This document shows positions 47,815 to 57,449 of a stretch of 64,000 nt of DNA, in pieces. The DNA comes from Sphaerisporangium melleum. Its GTDB lineage: Bacteria > Actinomycetota > Actinomycetes > Streptosporangiales > Streptosporangiaceae. How positions within the stretch are numbered: position 1 is the stretch's first letter; every line of letters begins with the position of its first letter. The position numbers and the translations under genes were made by a program. Location of the stretch: NCBI RefSeq assembly GCF_014646695.1, contig NZ_BMNT01000001.1:241308-305307 (forward strand), in the 5' to 3' direction. Under the pieces are notes generated by a model, which was given only the letters and a program-made list of their open reading frames with translations, ran no database searches and was not told the origin of the DNA.

Positions 47815-50800
47815 TCACTCCAGCAACGCCTCCTGCACCGACCCATCCGCCAACGCCTGCTTCTTGCCGGCCCGAGGCCCCTTCTTTTTGGCCCCCTTGT
47901 CGTGCAGCCCCTTGGCCACCTCTTCGGCGTACCGGGCGTGGTTCAGCTCAAGCAGCCGATCCACCAGCTCGCGCCGGGCATAGGGGCCAACGGTGTACCG
48001 CGTCTCCCGCCCGAGATCGTGATGCCCATGATCAAGCTGCTCGATCAGGTCGTCCCACCCGTAGGCTCGGCACACGGCCTCATCAATGGTCTTATGAATA
48101 CGGCGCAGCTCAACGATGTCATCGTCGTCACACTTGGGATCGTTGACCAGGTTGTACGTCTTGGTAAGACCAGCTTGACGCGCAAGCATGAGGTCGCGGC
48201 GGTAGGTGTCCAACCGGTTCCCGAGGTCACGCATCTCCTGCGTAAGTTCGGGCAGTGGCAGCGTCTCGAACACGTCCGATGGGGTGTAGCGGAGGTCTGC
48301 CTTCATAGACGATGCCCTCGCGACCGCCCACCAGTAATGAGGAGCACTGGAAAGCAAAGCGAGCATGGCCGTGTCATCGGTAGCGAAGACACCAAGCATG
48401 TGCGAGAACACCTGGCCAGTCGGCACGATCACCGGCATTACTACCTTGCTCACCAGCGCGATCACGATGACTCGGTCTAACCTTTCGATGGCCCTCAGCA
48501 TTGCAGGACGTTTTTCACCGAACTGCCACCAATAGTCGCGATAGACCTTGCGATTGTTCTGATCACGCTCCGGCTTCACCAAGCGATAGACCTGATCGTA
48601 TGGTTCCACATACGTCTTAGCATCCTCCTCGCTCCAGTCGTGGAAGTTGATTACCCAACGACTACCCGAGAAGTCCGGCCTCGAGTTTAAGTCCTGTCCG
48701 TTAACATACGGATATAAAACCTCGCGATTGCGCGAATCCTGGTCGAGCATCCGCCTCGCCGCACCCGATTCCAGCGTGAACCCTAGACCAAGCACGTAGG
48801 ATCCTATGAAACACATATCATTAGCCTGTAAACGCCGAGGATTGCCCGTGACCCGCGACCCGGCATCCAGCGATGCGGCTATCACTGACACGATAGACCC
48901 ATCAGCATTACGGTGTGCACTCTCACCCAATATCGCCTTACTGGTCCAAACCGCACAATACTCCAACACTGCACTTCTTGATGGCCAGGGCCTGCTCTTG
49001 ATCGACTGGCGTATATTGACCCCTTCGACTAGAAGCTGATCAAGACCAATCTCTCGAGTATCCCCTTGAGCAAGCGTATTAGTCGCTATGAGACCTGTTT
49101 GCCCGTCCGCATTGAGTAGATCGTGGGAGCGGAGCAGAAAATATGCAACAAGGTCCGCGCTACCGCGTACGCCGCGGCCAACCGCTGCGATGAGATACTC
49201 GCGATAAGCAACCCCCAAGGCGCCAGTCAACTTCTGCCCACCCAAGAACGGAGGATTGCCGATGATGGCGTCAAATCCCCCCTGCTCGTAGACTTCGGGG
49301 AAGCTGAGTGGCCAGTGCATGGGCCGGCTACTGAACCCGCCATTCGCCTGGTACGGGGCAAGCCACCCCTTGCGGGCCTCGCGGGCACCCAACTCGCCTT
49401 TGCCCGCATGAACATCATTCGCAAGCTTGGCCACTTGTTCGGATCCCACTTTGAGGCCTCGTTCACCTTTGCCCGAATAGGCCAGTGCTGCGCCCACAGT
49501 CAGGTCAGCCATAAGGCGAAGCTGACCCGACGTAACCTCTACATCGGCAAGGACTGCCCGCTTCTTCGCGAGGGCACTTAGCGGATCATTACCCAGCTCC
49601 ACCTCGGAGATACCCCGGCGCCGTTCGGCCAGTTCAGCAACCGTCGACCTCACTCCGGCGGTCCAGTCGAAGATGTCATGGTGAATTTCCCGGCCCTTTT
49701 CGGCATCCATGTGCATATATTCGAGTTGCTCCAGCGACGTAATGCCCAGCAGGGCGTCGCCGGCCACCAGCCGGTCGTCCACGAAAGTGAACGGTCGGGT
49801 GGTGTCCATGGAGACGAGCCAGAGGGAGAGTTTGGCCATTTCTACGGCCATGGGGTTGATGTCCACGCCGTACAGGCAGTGTTCGATGATCTGGCGGCGG
49901 GCTTCGATGATCAGGGGGTCGGCGTCGGCGTCAACGCGGCGATCCTCCGCGCCGGCCAGATACGCCAGCGCCTCCGCCTTGCCCTCCTGGGACCACGCTT
50001 CGACGAGCTTCTCCCCCAGGTAACGGGCGGCCGCGACCAGGAACGCCGCCGAGCCCATGGCGATGTCGGCGATCTTCAGCTTGAGGATGTCGTCCGCGCT
50101 GCGCAGCTTCCACTCGTTCTTGTCCGCCGTCTGCAACGGACCGGGCGAGTAAACCAGCGGTTCCAGGGCGCCCTCGACCACCTGCTCGGCGAGGAAGCGC
50201 GGCGTGTAGTGCGTGCCGGTGTTCTTGCGCAGCGCCGACTCGGTGACGTACAGCGCACCGGGCAGGATGACCACGGGCAGACCGCGCAGGTCCTCCCGGA
50301 TGATGCCGGAGAACGGCAGCAGCCGGCGGGCCAGGTCGGCGTCGCCGCCGGTCGCGGCGAGCAGCCGGCGGGTGGCCTCCATGGTGGCGGCGTCGTCCAG
50401 CGGGGCGAGCTTGCGGGTGAGGGCGCCTGCCGAGCCGATGCCGGAGTCCTTGTACTCCTCGGCCAGCTTCGCCGCCAGTCCGTCGCCGGCGGTGGCACGC
50501 AGCCGTTCCAGGTGGACGAGGTCGACCTCCTCCTCCTTGCCCGGCTTGCCGATCAGCCCCACCACCGTGTCGGCCGCCCGGAAGCCCTCGTAGGACAGCA
50601 GGCCCTCGTACACGTAGCCGATCTGCTCCACGTCCAGGGAGCGGAAGGTCAGCTTGCGGCGTTCCCGGTTCTTGCCGGTGCCGACCTCGACGTACTGCAC
50701 GGCGCGCAGCATGTGCATGACGGTCCGGTCGTCGATGGTCAGTGGCATCCAGGCGTCCGCGTCCGGGTCGAACATCGAGCCGTCGTGCGGGTGCATGGTG

Positions 50801-51837
50801 AGCCGGGGGTGGTCTACGCCGCCGTGGACGGCGCGGAACAGGGCGAGCAGGCGATGCCAGGCGGCCTGAGTGTTCTCCAGCTCGTCCTCGGTGCCCTCCG
50901 CGGCCCGCTGCTCAAGCTCGGCGCACAGCCGTCCGGCCGAGTACGCCGTGGCGTACACATCGTTGTCGGAAGGGAGCAGTCCCCGTTCCTCGGCGAACAG
51001 GATGAAGACGACCCGCATCATCACCGTGACCGCGCCGCGGTAGACCTCGTGCGCGCTGACGTCGTTCGAGACTCCGGCGCGGCCGATGGCGGCGACGAGC
51101 AGTTCGACGGCCTGGCGCACCTGCACGCCGAGGGCCTCGGTGATGTCCTCCTGGCTGTCCAGGCTGGCGGTGAGCAGCGCGGGCAGCCGTTCCCGCTCCG
51201 GGACCTCGAAGAACCGGCCGATGTTCAGCAGCGAGACGAAGGCGCGCAGCACGTCGCGTTCGGCCGACTCCGGCCAGGGGATCGCGTCGAACACCGCCGT
51301 CGTGGTGACCCCGCCGCGCGGCGCCCAGACCAGCGCCCACCAGCGGCCGTCGGTGACCAGCCCGAGCTCCACACCGTGGTGCCGGCAGAGCTGGGCGACG
51401 CGGTCGACCGGGGTGGCGGCCCAGGTGGACGTCTTCATGCGTGCCGTCGGGTGACCCTTGCTGATCATGCCGAGCAGCCGCACGGTGTCCGGCTTCGCCT
51501 CCCCGCCGGGGACGGCGAGCGCGAAGGACGGGGTGACGGTGGTGTCGTGCTCGGGCACGTCCATCGCCAGGTGGCCGAGGCCCTGGTCCAGCCCGCCCAG
51601 GTGGACGGCGTCGCCCCAGCGGAGCAGGTCGCGCAGTACGTACTCGATCCACTCTCTGCTGCTTCCGCCCTTCTGCCAGGCGGCGTGCGCGAGACGGAGC
51701 CCTTCGAGCTCCTTCTTGCCGACCGCGTCGAGCGTCGGCCAGGTGCCGCGCAGCACGGGGAGGCTGAGGAACGGACCGGACACCTCGACCAGGCTGAGCC
51801 AGTCCTGGTGGCTGAACTCGGGGACGTGGTACCTCAT
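47815..51837 (-). CDS. drmMI: DISARM adenine-specific DNA methyltransferase DrmMI (class 1)
   Basis: A 1340-aa Eco57I/PglX-like N6-adenine methylase. Motif I reads IADIAMGSAAFLVAAARYLG (about 590-610), a variant of DPAxGSGxFL. The catalytic motif IV is DAIIGNPPFLGGQK (about 858). FRSLDVEQIGYVYEGLLSYE is a family segment. The C-terminal part, from about residue 730 on, would hold the target-recognition region. There (about 48,300-49,650) GC falls to near 48% (28/60 and 29/60 in two sampled stretches) against about 70% around it, suggesting exchanged specificity. It marks self DNA. The ATG overlaps the drmD stop (ATGA). Confidence 0.95.
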   Translation of the reverse strand: MRYHVPEFSHQDWLSLVEVSGPFLSLPVLRGTWPTLDAVGKKELEGLRLAHAAWQKGGSSREWIEYVLRDLLRWGDAVHLGGLDQGLGHLAMDVPEHDTTVTPSFALAVPGGEAKPDTVRLLGMISKGHPTARMKTSTWAATPVDRVAQLCRHHGVELGLVTDGRWWALVWAPRGGVTTTAVFDAIPWPESAERDVLRAFVSLLNIGRFFEVPERERLPALLTASLDSQEDITEALGVQVRQAVELLVAAIGRAGVSNDVSAHEVYRGAVTVMMRVVFILFAEERGLLPSDNDVYATAYSAGRLCAELEQRAAEGTEDELENTQAAWHRLLALFRAVHGGVDHPRLTMHPHDGSMFDPDADAWMPLTIDDRTVMHMLRAVQYVEVGTGKNRERRKLTFRSLDVEQIGYVYEGLLSYEGFRAADTVVGLIGKPGKEEEVDLVHLERLRATAGDGLAAKLAEEYKDSGIGSAGALTRKLAPLDDAATMEATRRLLAATGGDADLARRLLPFSGIIREDLRGLPVVILPGALYVTESALRKNTGTHYTPRFLAEQVVEGALEPLVYSPGPLQTADKNEWKLRSADDILKLKIADIAMGSAAFLVAAARYLGEKLVEAWSQEGKAEALAYLAGAEDRRVDADADPLIIEARRQIIEHCLYGVDINPMAVEMAKLSLWLVSMDTTRPFTFVDDRLVAGDALLGITSLEQLEYMHMDAEKGREIHHDIFDWTAGVRSTVAELAERRRGISEVELGNDPLSALAKKRAVLADVEVTSGQLRLMADLTVGAALAYSGKGERGLKVGSEQVAKLANDVHAGKGELGAREARKGWLAPYQANGGFSSRPMHWPLSFPEVYEQGGFDAIIGNPPFLGGQKLTGALGVAYREYLIAAVGRGVRGSADLVAYFLLRSHDLLNADGQTGLIATNTLAQGDTREIGLDQLLVEGVNIRQSIKSRPWPSRSAVLEYCAVWTSKAILGESAHRNADGSIVSVIAASLDAGSRVTGNPRRLQANDMCFIGSYVLGLGFTLESGAARRMLDQDSRNREVLYPYVNGQDLNSRPDFSGSRWVINFHDWSEEDAKTYVEPYDQVYRLVKPERDQNNRKVYRDYWWQFGEKRPAMLRAIERLDRVIVIALVSKVVMPVIVPTGQVFSHMLGVFATDDTAMLALLSSAPHYWWAVARASSMKADLRYTPSDVFETLPLPELTQEMRDLGNRLDTYRRDLMLARQAGLTKTYNLVNDPKCDDDDIVELRRIHKTIDEAVCRAYGWDDLIEQLDHGHHDLGRETRYTVGPYARRELVDRLLELNHARYAEEVAKGLHDKGAKKKGPRAGKKQALADGSVQEALLE

Positions 51838-54800
51838 CGGGTCGCCTCCCGCCTCGGCACGACGAAGACCACGGCCACCGGGAACCGGTGCGGCTGGGGG
51901 TCTCGGTAGCGGGCCGCGATCACCTTGAGCTCGCGGTCACGTTCCTCGGCGAGGTGGGACAAGCGTTCCTCCCAGGATCTGCGGTCCTTGCGGTACTGAT
52001 CCAGCTCTTCCTTGCTCTTGGCCGCCTCGGCCCGGCTGAACAGGGCGTCCTCTTCGTCGCCTTCGGCGAGTTTGGCGCGCAGGGTGGCGGTGAACTGGTC
52101 GAGGTTGTCGACGAGGCGGCTCTGCTCGGCCTCCATGCGCTGGGCGAGCTTGCGGTCGAGCTGGCCCCGCAGTTGCTCCACCCGCCAGTCGATGGACTGG
52201 AGCAGGGGGCCGCTGACCCTCTTCTCCCATACGTCCGCCAGCCGGCTGCGTACCGGGGCGGACGCCGGGGTGCCCTCGCTGAGCGCGCGGTCGAGGATGC
52301 CGCCGAGCACGGTGAGGTTCTCCAGCCGGCGGAACCGTCCCGTCTCGGGCACCCAGCCGCCGGCGTGCAGCACCTCCTCGTGCAGCCGGACGCCGTCCCC
52401 GCCGACCAGCAGGAAGCGGGAGTACGCGCCGACCAGCGTCGTCTCCAGCGCCGGGTCGTCACTGACGACGGCGGCGACCCGGTGCAGGCCGATCTCGCCG
52501 TTGGAGACGGCGGCGCGCAGCAGCCGGGTGGACATGGCGACCAGCGGGTGGCCGAGATGGGCGAGCACCACGTCGTCGCGTACCCGGCCCTCGGTGTCGA
52601 TGGTGGCCGTGGCGTCGAAGGTGATCGGCCGCTGGTGTGGCGGCTCGTCCTTCTTCACGGCCTTCTGCAGCAGGCCCGCCGTGGCGCGAGCCCATGAGCC
52701 GGTCAGGGGCGCGACGTCCAGCAGGCCTTCGGCGAGGTGCTTCTCGTCCAGGTGCGGCCTGAGCGGCTGCTGGCGGGCCAGGTCGAGCGCGGTGTCCACG
52801 ACCCGTTTCACGTTGGCGGGGGTGATGCCGAGCACCTGGACGGTGGCGTCGAGGTTCTCGCGCAGCTTGCGCACCTGCTCGCGGACGTTGGTCTCGACCG
52901 GGATGGTGCCCTTCTTGCCGGCCCGCTCGACGTCGTAGTCGGTGATGTCGTGCAGCATGCGCTTCTGCACGGCCGCCGCGAGCACGGCGTTGACCGACCC
53001 CAGGTCCTCCTCCATCCGGGCGACCTTGTTGGCCACGCGGGACAGAAACTCCAGGTCCGCCTCGTAGGAGTCGACGGAGGTGTCCCAGCCGGTGCCGACG
53101 AAGTGCCGGATGTCCGGCGTCCGCTTCTGCCCCCACCGGTCGATGCGGCCGATGCGCTGCTCGAGCTTGTTGGGGTTGAACGGGATGTCGTAGTTGACCA
53201 GCCGGTGGCAGTGGTTCTGCAGGTCGATGCCTTCGCTGGCCGCGTCGGTGGCGACCAGGATGCGCACCTTGTGCTCGCTCGGGTCCTTCTGGAAGGCCAC
53301 CCGCAACCGCTCGCGTTCCTCGGCGGACAAGCCGCCGTGCAGGATCTCCAGCCGGTCGTCCCCGGCGAGGCCCTCCTGGCGGAGCAGTTCGACCAGCCAC
53401 CGCTGGGTGTCGCGGTACTCGGTGAAGACGACGACCCGCTCGTTCGTCCACTGGCCACCCGGGCGGCACACCGCCTTGAGGTAGGTGATCAGCTCGCGGG
53501 CCTTGGCGTCCGGCGCGGCCTGGTAGTCCTGCGCCCAGCCGCGCATGCGGTTGAGCAGCGTGACCTCCGCCTCGGTGGCGGCGCCCTGCAGCGGGGCGGC
53601 GGTGCCGATGGCGTCGTCCTCGGCGACCGCCAGGGCCTCGTCGTCCAAGGTTGCCGTGGACTCGTAGAGCTCGTCGAGGAAGTCGTCGTAGTCGTCCTCG
53701 GCCTCGGTGTAGGGGACGGCCTTCGCGCCGCGCGCCGTCTCCAGGTACACGCCGAGGGTGTGCTCGAACGCCGCGGGGCTGGAGAACAGCCGCTTCTTCA
53801 GCAGGAGAGTGACCAGGTCGGCAGCCCTGCGCCCTCTGTGGCTGGTGTTGAGCCGGGCACGCCGCAGCTTGGCGAACTCGGTCAGCAGGGCGTGCACCTG
53901 CCGCTCGTCCTGCGGGTACTCGACGGGGATGGCGTGCGCCTCCCGCTCCAGGAACCGCTTGTTCCCGTGCTCGTCAACGATGTCCCGCTTGAGCCTGCGG
54001 ACCACTGTCTCCCGCACGGCGCTCCTGTCCGGGTCGACGCCACGGGCGAACCGCTGGTTGTCGAGGATCTCCAGCAGGGCGGTGAACGACGCCTGGTAGC
54101 CGTTGTGCGGGGTGGCCGACAGGAACAGCCGGTGGGTGAAGTGCGGAGCGAGCCCGCGGATCAGCTTGGTCTGCTGAGAGTCCACCGCGTACACCTGCTT
54201 GGGCGCGGCGGGCGCGATGTGGTGGGCCTCGTCCAGGATGAGCAGGTCGAAACGGCGTTCCAGGCCGGCCGGGTCGAGCACCTCGCCGAGCAGCCGCTGG
54301 GCCTTCTGGCCGCGCAGCCAGGGCAGGCTGACGATGGTCAGCGGGTAGACCGAGAAGGGGTTGGCGGCGCTGCCGTGAGTGCGGCGGACGATGGCGCAGC
54401 GCTCGGTGTCGACGATGGTGAAGTCCAGGCCGAACTTGTCGGCCATCTCGTCCTGCCACTTCAGCACCAGACCGGCCGGGCAGACGATCATTATGCGGCG
54501 GGCCCTGTTGCGCAGGAGCAGTTCCTGGGCCACCAGGCCGGCCTCGATGGTCTTGCCGAGTCCCACGTCGTCGGCCAGGAGGAGGTTCACGCGGGGCGCG
54601 TCGAGCGCGCGGGCCACGGGTTCGAGCTGGTAGTCCTCGATGGCCACGCCCGACCGGAACGGGGCCTGCAGGGTCTTCACGTCGGCGCTGGTGACCGCCG
54701 ACCAGCGGATGGCGTCGAGGAAGGCGGCCAGCCTCTCGGGAGAGTCGAAACCGTCGGGGGTGACGTCCGGTAACGAACCGCTCGGTAATAAGCGGCGACC

Positions 54801-54974
54801 GGGCTCTAACTCCCAGATCACCTCGAGCGTCTCGCCGTACCGGCCGTCCTCGACGCTCTGCAGCCTGACGAGCGTGCTCGCCTCGGCGGGCTCGGACTCG
54901 CCGACCACCCACCGCTGTCCGCGGACCGCCACCAGGGAGCCGGCCACCGGCCGCTCCGACGGCGCAATCGTCAC
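51834..54974 (-). CDS. drmD: DISARM SNF2-like helicase DrmD (class 1)
   Basis: A 1046-aa SNF2/Rad54-type helicase. LLADDVGLGKTIEAGLVAQE is the Walker A (about 138), LLILDEAHHIAP the DEAH box, RLFLSATPHNGY motif III, VVVFTEYRDTQRWL and VLVATDAASEGID-like sequence motifs IV-V, and LEQRIGRIDRWGQKR motif VI. A C-terminal coiled coil (AEAAKSKEELDQYRKDRRSW) follows. DrmD defines class 1 DISARM. The start is set at GTG 54974 because AGGAG lies 6 bases upstream and the domain begins with VAVRGQRWVV; a frame open to 55160 is not needed. It is the first gene of the operon. Confidence 0.95.
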   Translation of the reverse strand: MTIAPSERPVAGSLVAVRGQRWVVGESEPAEASTLVRLQSVEDGRYGETLEVIWELEPGRRLLPSGSLPDVTPDGFDSPERLAAFLDAIRWSAVTSADVKTLQAPFRSGVAIEDYQLEPVARALDAPRVNLLLADDVGLGKTIEAGLVAQELLLRNRARRIMIVCPAGLVLKWQDEMADKFGLDFTIVDTERCAIVRRTHGSAANPFSVYPLTIVSLPWLRGQKAQRLLGEVLDPAGLERRFDLLILDEAHHIAPAAPKQVYAVDSQQTKLIRGLAPHFTHRLFLSATPHNGYQASFTALLEILDNQRFARGVDPDRSAVRETVVRRLKRDIVDEHGNKRFLEREAHAIPVEYPQDERQVHALLTEFAKLRRARLNTSHRGRRAADLVTLLLKKRLFSSPAAFEHTLGVYLETARGAKAVPYTEAEDDYDDFLDELYESTATLDDEALAVAEDDAIGTAAPLQGAATEAEVTLLNRMRGWAQDYQAAPDAKARELITYLKAVCRPGGQWTNERVVVFTEYRDTQRWLVELLRQEGLAGDDRLEILHGGLSAEERERLRVAFQKDPSEHKVRILVATDAASEGIDLQNHCHRLVNYDIPFNPNKLEQRIGRIDRWGQKRTPDIRHFVGTGWDTSVDSYEADLEFLSRVANKVARMEEDLGSVNAVLAAAVQKRMLHDITDYDVERAGKKGTIPVETNVREQVRKLRENLDATVQVLGITPANVKRVVDTALDLARQQPLRPHLDEKHLAEGLLDVAPLTGSWARATAGLLQKAVKKDEPPHQRPITFDATATIDTEGRVRDDVVLAHLGHPLVAMSTRLLRAAVSNGEIGLHRVAAVVSDDPALETTLVGAYSRFLLVGGDGVRLHEEVLHAGGWVPETGRFRRLENLTVLGGILDRALSEGTPASAPVRSRLADVWEKRVSGPLLQSIDWRVEQLRGQLDRKLAQRMEAEQSRLVDNLDQFTATLRAKLAEGDEEDALFSRAEAAKSKEELDQYRKDRRSWEERLSHLAEERDRELKVIAARYRDPQPHRFPVAVVFVVPRREATR

Positions 54975-55305
54975 TGTTTCTCCTCGCCAACGGTCCAGTA
55001 CCCGGCCATGGAAAGCCGGCACTTCCGCCACGAGCGAGACATCCCCCGAATAAGTCTCGACGGGGCATTTCTGGACAAACAACATTCTTACTCCGAACAG
55101 TGAACCTGTCGGCGTGTACAGCACTGTAGAGCAAGGGATGGGAAACTGTCCACAGAACATCCAACGATGTGGACTCGATTCACAGAAGAGGAGTGGCCTG
55201 GCGCGATGCGGCCACTCTGAAAGCCGGAGACACCCCTGATCCCGACACGTTCACCACAGATGACTCTCGGCCCTGGCAAATGGTTTACCCGACCGGCCAC
55301 CACTG
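54975..55305. promoter_or_regulatory. DISARM promoter region with repeated ACAG/CTGT elements
   Basis: This 331-base gap between drmD and the WXG-type gene has no gene. TACAG (55117-55121) and CTGTA (55124-55128) form a palindrome around CA. ACAG (55097-55100) and CTGT (55106-55109) form a second, looser one, and CTGTCCACAG follows at about 55,146-55,155 in the reverse order. Such arrays suit a dimeric repressor. The AGGAG site for drmD lies at 54,981-54,985. Confidence 0.4.
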
Positions 55306-55626
55306 TCAACGCAGGTAGCGGTCATGCAGCAGCCCTCCGGCAGGACCGAGCAGCCCTTCGAGGACCGCTTCGGGGAGGCGTTCCAGGCCGGACCTGCTCG
55401 CCTCGGCCGCCTGGCGAAAGAGTTCGGCCCGCTCCCTCAGCCGGCTCGCGACCGTTCCGGTCGCCTGGGCCATCGAACCCATCTCGGTCTGTACACGGTC
55501 GCGGTGCGGACCGTTCCAGCGCATCCGGCCGAGCATGTCGTGGACGGGCTTGAGGACTTCTTCGACCGCTTCCGCCAAATCATCCGCTTCGTGCGCCAAA
55601 CGTATGAATTCGTCATATTGCGACAT
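55306..55626 (-). CDS. Small WXG100-like (ESX-type) helical protein
   Basis: A 106-aa all-helical protein. The first helix (DEFIRLAHEADDLAEAVEEV) leads to a turn MLGRMRWNGPHRDRV with a Trp-x-Gly at residues 37-39. A second long helix follows (ATGTVASRLRERAELFRQAA). Length and WxG turn match ESAT-6/WXG100 proteins, which are secreted by type VII systems or act as partners of larger toxins. The ATG is at 55626. It diverges from the DUF1023 hydrolase gene rather than preceding it on the same strand; the two starts are 78 bases apart. Confidence 0.75.
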   Translation of the reverse strand: MSQYDEFIRLAHEADDLAEAVEEVLKPVHDMLGRMRWNGPHRDRVQTEMGSMAQATGTVASRLRERAELFRQAAEASRSGLERLPEAVLEGLLGPAGGLLHDRYLR

Positions 55627-55704
55627 CGCACCCCCGCCCCCGCGGCCCATAGCAATCACCGAGAATCCTTCCATAAGGGGCGAAGCGCAGGTAGATTGCG
55701 GCCG

Positions 55705-57372
55705 GTGGAGCCCGAGCGCCTGGTCGACCCGGAGGAACTGGAACAACTCGCCAAACTCCTCACCGACCGACGGCAACTCGCCGAGCAGTACTACGCCCGC
55801 GCTGGACAGCTCATCGGCCAGGCACAGGCCGGTCCGCTGGTCAGCGTGCTGCGCTGGGCCACGGACACTCCCGCGGAGCTGTTGAACCGGGCCTCCATCG
55901 CACGCACGGCGGAGAAGGGCGGCGACCCGTTCGGCGCCCTCAAAACCTTCGGCCTCACCACGTCCATCGGCTCGATATCGGGCAAAGAGGGCACACGATT
56001 AAGTAGCGACCTGAAAGCCGTTCTCGCCACGAACAAGGCCGCCACCCCCGAGCAGCGGGCCGCCGCCGTCCGGGCGCACTTCGCGAAGCTCAAGGCCGAC
56101 GAACGGTCCTGGCTCGCCGCCAACCAGCCGACCCTGGTCGGCGGCCTCGACGGCGCCCCCAGCAACGTCCGCTTCGCCGCCAACAAACTGCTCATCGAAC
56201 GCGACTTCGCCCACGAACAGCGTGAACTCGCCACCCTCAAGGCCACCGACCCCAAGAACCCCCAGATCCCCCTGCTCGAAAAGCGCCTGGCCCGCCTGAC
56301 CGAGTTCCAGCAGCCACGCATCACCGGCGACGGCCAGTCCAAGCCCCGCCAGTTCCTTCTCTTCGACCCGGCCAACGACGGCCGGGTAGCCGAGGTCTTC
56401 GGCGACCTCGGCAAGGCCACCCACGTAGCCGTCATGGTCCCCGGCATCACCAACCGCCTGGACAACTATGGCGATATCGCCAAGGACGCGCAGGCACTCA
56501 TCAAGGACCGCCGGACAGGTAAGGATCTGCCCGGAACGGCGGTCATCACCTGGCTGGGCTACGACACCCCCGAGTTCGGTGACGCCCCCTTGCCGAACAA
56601 GGCGGAGGCGGGCGCGTCAGACCTGCACTCCTTCCGCGCCGGTCTGGAGATCGCCAAGGATGCCAAGGTCTCCCTCTTCGCGCACAGCTACGGCACCCTG
56701 CTGTCGAGCAAAGCGCTTCAACAGGGCACCCCGTTCAGCGCCGTGGTCTTCATGGGCAGCCCCGGTCTCGGCCCGAACGTCAAGAGCGTGGCGAGCTTGA
56801 AGCTTCCGCCCGGTACCCCGGTTTTCGCCATGCGCGCGCCCGGCGACTGGGTCTCCTACACCGAGGCGCACGGAAAGGATCCCGCCGAGATGACCGGAAT
56901 CCAACGGCTCGCCACGGGCCGGTCCGCTGGTCACTCGCAGTACTACATGGCCGACAACACGGCGCTGAGCAATCTACAGACCGTTCTCGTGGGAGACGGG
57001 CGCCTGCAGACGTTCACCGGCTCACCGAAGCTCGACGACGAACAGAGGGGAGCCGGCTTCGCCCGGATGCTGGTCCATGAGATGCAAAGCCGAGTGCCGC
57101 AGTGGAAGACCGGCGAGCTCGGCGCCGCCCTCGAACCCGTCATCAAGTGGCTGCAGGCGGGTGGCCCGGATGCGAAGACGTTGGCCGCCACAGCGACTCT
57201 GAGCAAAGAGTCTCTCGTAGCCGCGACAATGGTCGCGCTGCATAAATCGGGGCTCGACGGTTACTTCACCGCTCAGGATGTTGCCGAGATCATCGGCAAG
57301 TCCATCGGTGAGGTAGCCAAGGAGTCCGCCACCGTCCTGGACGACGGGATCAAGAAAGGCTGGTTACTCTGA
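55705..57372 (+). CDS. DUF1023 alpha/beta-hydrolase protein
   Basis: About 555 aa. An N-terminal helical region (about 1-180) precedes an alpha/beta-hydrolase domain of DUF1023 type: THVAVMVPGITNRLDNYGD, AVITWLGYDTPEF, and the nucleophile elbow VSLFAHSYGTLLSSKAL with Ser in HSYGT. VVFMGSPGLGPNV and FAMRAPGDWVSYTEAHG supply further core strands. The family is mostly actinobacterial, and many members occur beside WXG proteins as possible secreted effectors. GTG at 55705 is chosen because protein-like sequence begins there (VEPERLVDPEELEQL); earlier codons in frame oppose the divergent WXG gene. Confidence 0.82.
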   Translation: MEPERLVDPEELEQLAKLLTDRRQLAEQYYARAGQLIGQAQAGPLVSVLRWATDTPAELLNRASIARTAEKGGDPFGALKTFGLTTSIGSISGKEGTRLSSDLKAVLATNKAATPEQRAAAVRAHFAKLKADERSWLAANQPTLVGGLDGAPSNVRFAANKLLIERDFAHEQRELATLKATDPKNPQIPLLEKRLARLTEFQQPRITGDGQSKPRQFLLFDPANDGRVAEVFGDLGKATHVAVMVPGITNRLDNYGDIAKDAQALIKDRRTGKDLPGTAVITWLGYDTPEFGDAPLPNKAEAGASDLHSFRAGLEIAKDAKVSLFAHSYGTLLSSKALQQGTPFSAVVFMGSPGLGPNVKSVASLKLPPGTPVFAMRAPGDWVSYTEAHGKDPAEMTGIQRLATGRSAGHSQYYMADNTALSNLQTVLVGDGRLQTFTGSPKLDDEQRGAGFARMLVHEMQSRVPQWKTGELGAALEPVIKWLQAGGPDAKTLAATATLSKESLVAATMVALHKSGLDGYFTAQDVAEIIGKSIGEVAKESATVLDDGIKKGWLL

Positions 57373-57449
57373 ACGACCAGGGAACCTGGCGAGTCAGGCG
57401 CTGCCCTTCCTCACGTCCGTCTCTCACCACGTATCGGGACCAACGCGCG

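Noticed and set aside
49678-51909. Open frame of 743 codons on the plus strand opposite drmMI
   Set aside because: Antisense shadow of the methyltransferase; no ribosome site or domain.
40910-54974. BREX or Pgl system, because of a PglX-like methylase and kinases
   Set aside because: No pglZ, brxL, brxA/B or pglW-like gene is present; drmA, drmB and drmD identify DISARM.
51834-55160. DrmD start at 55160 (62 extra residues)
   Set aside because: The extra residues (MFCGQFPIPCST...) look non-coding and cross the repeat-rich promoter; GTG at 54974 has an AGGAG site 6 bases upstream.
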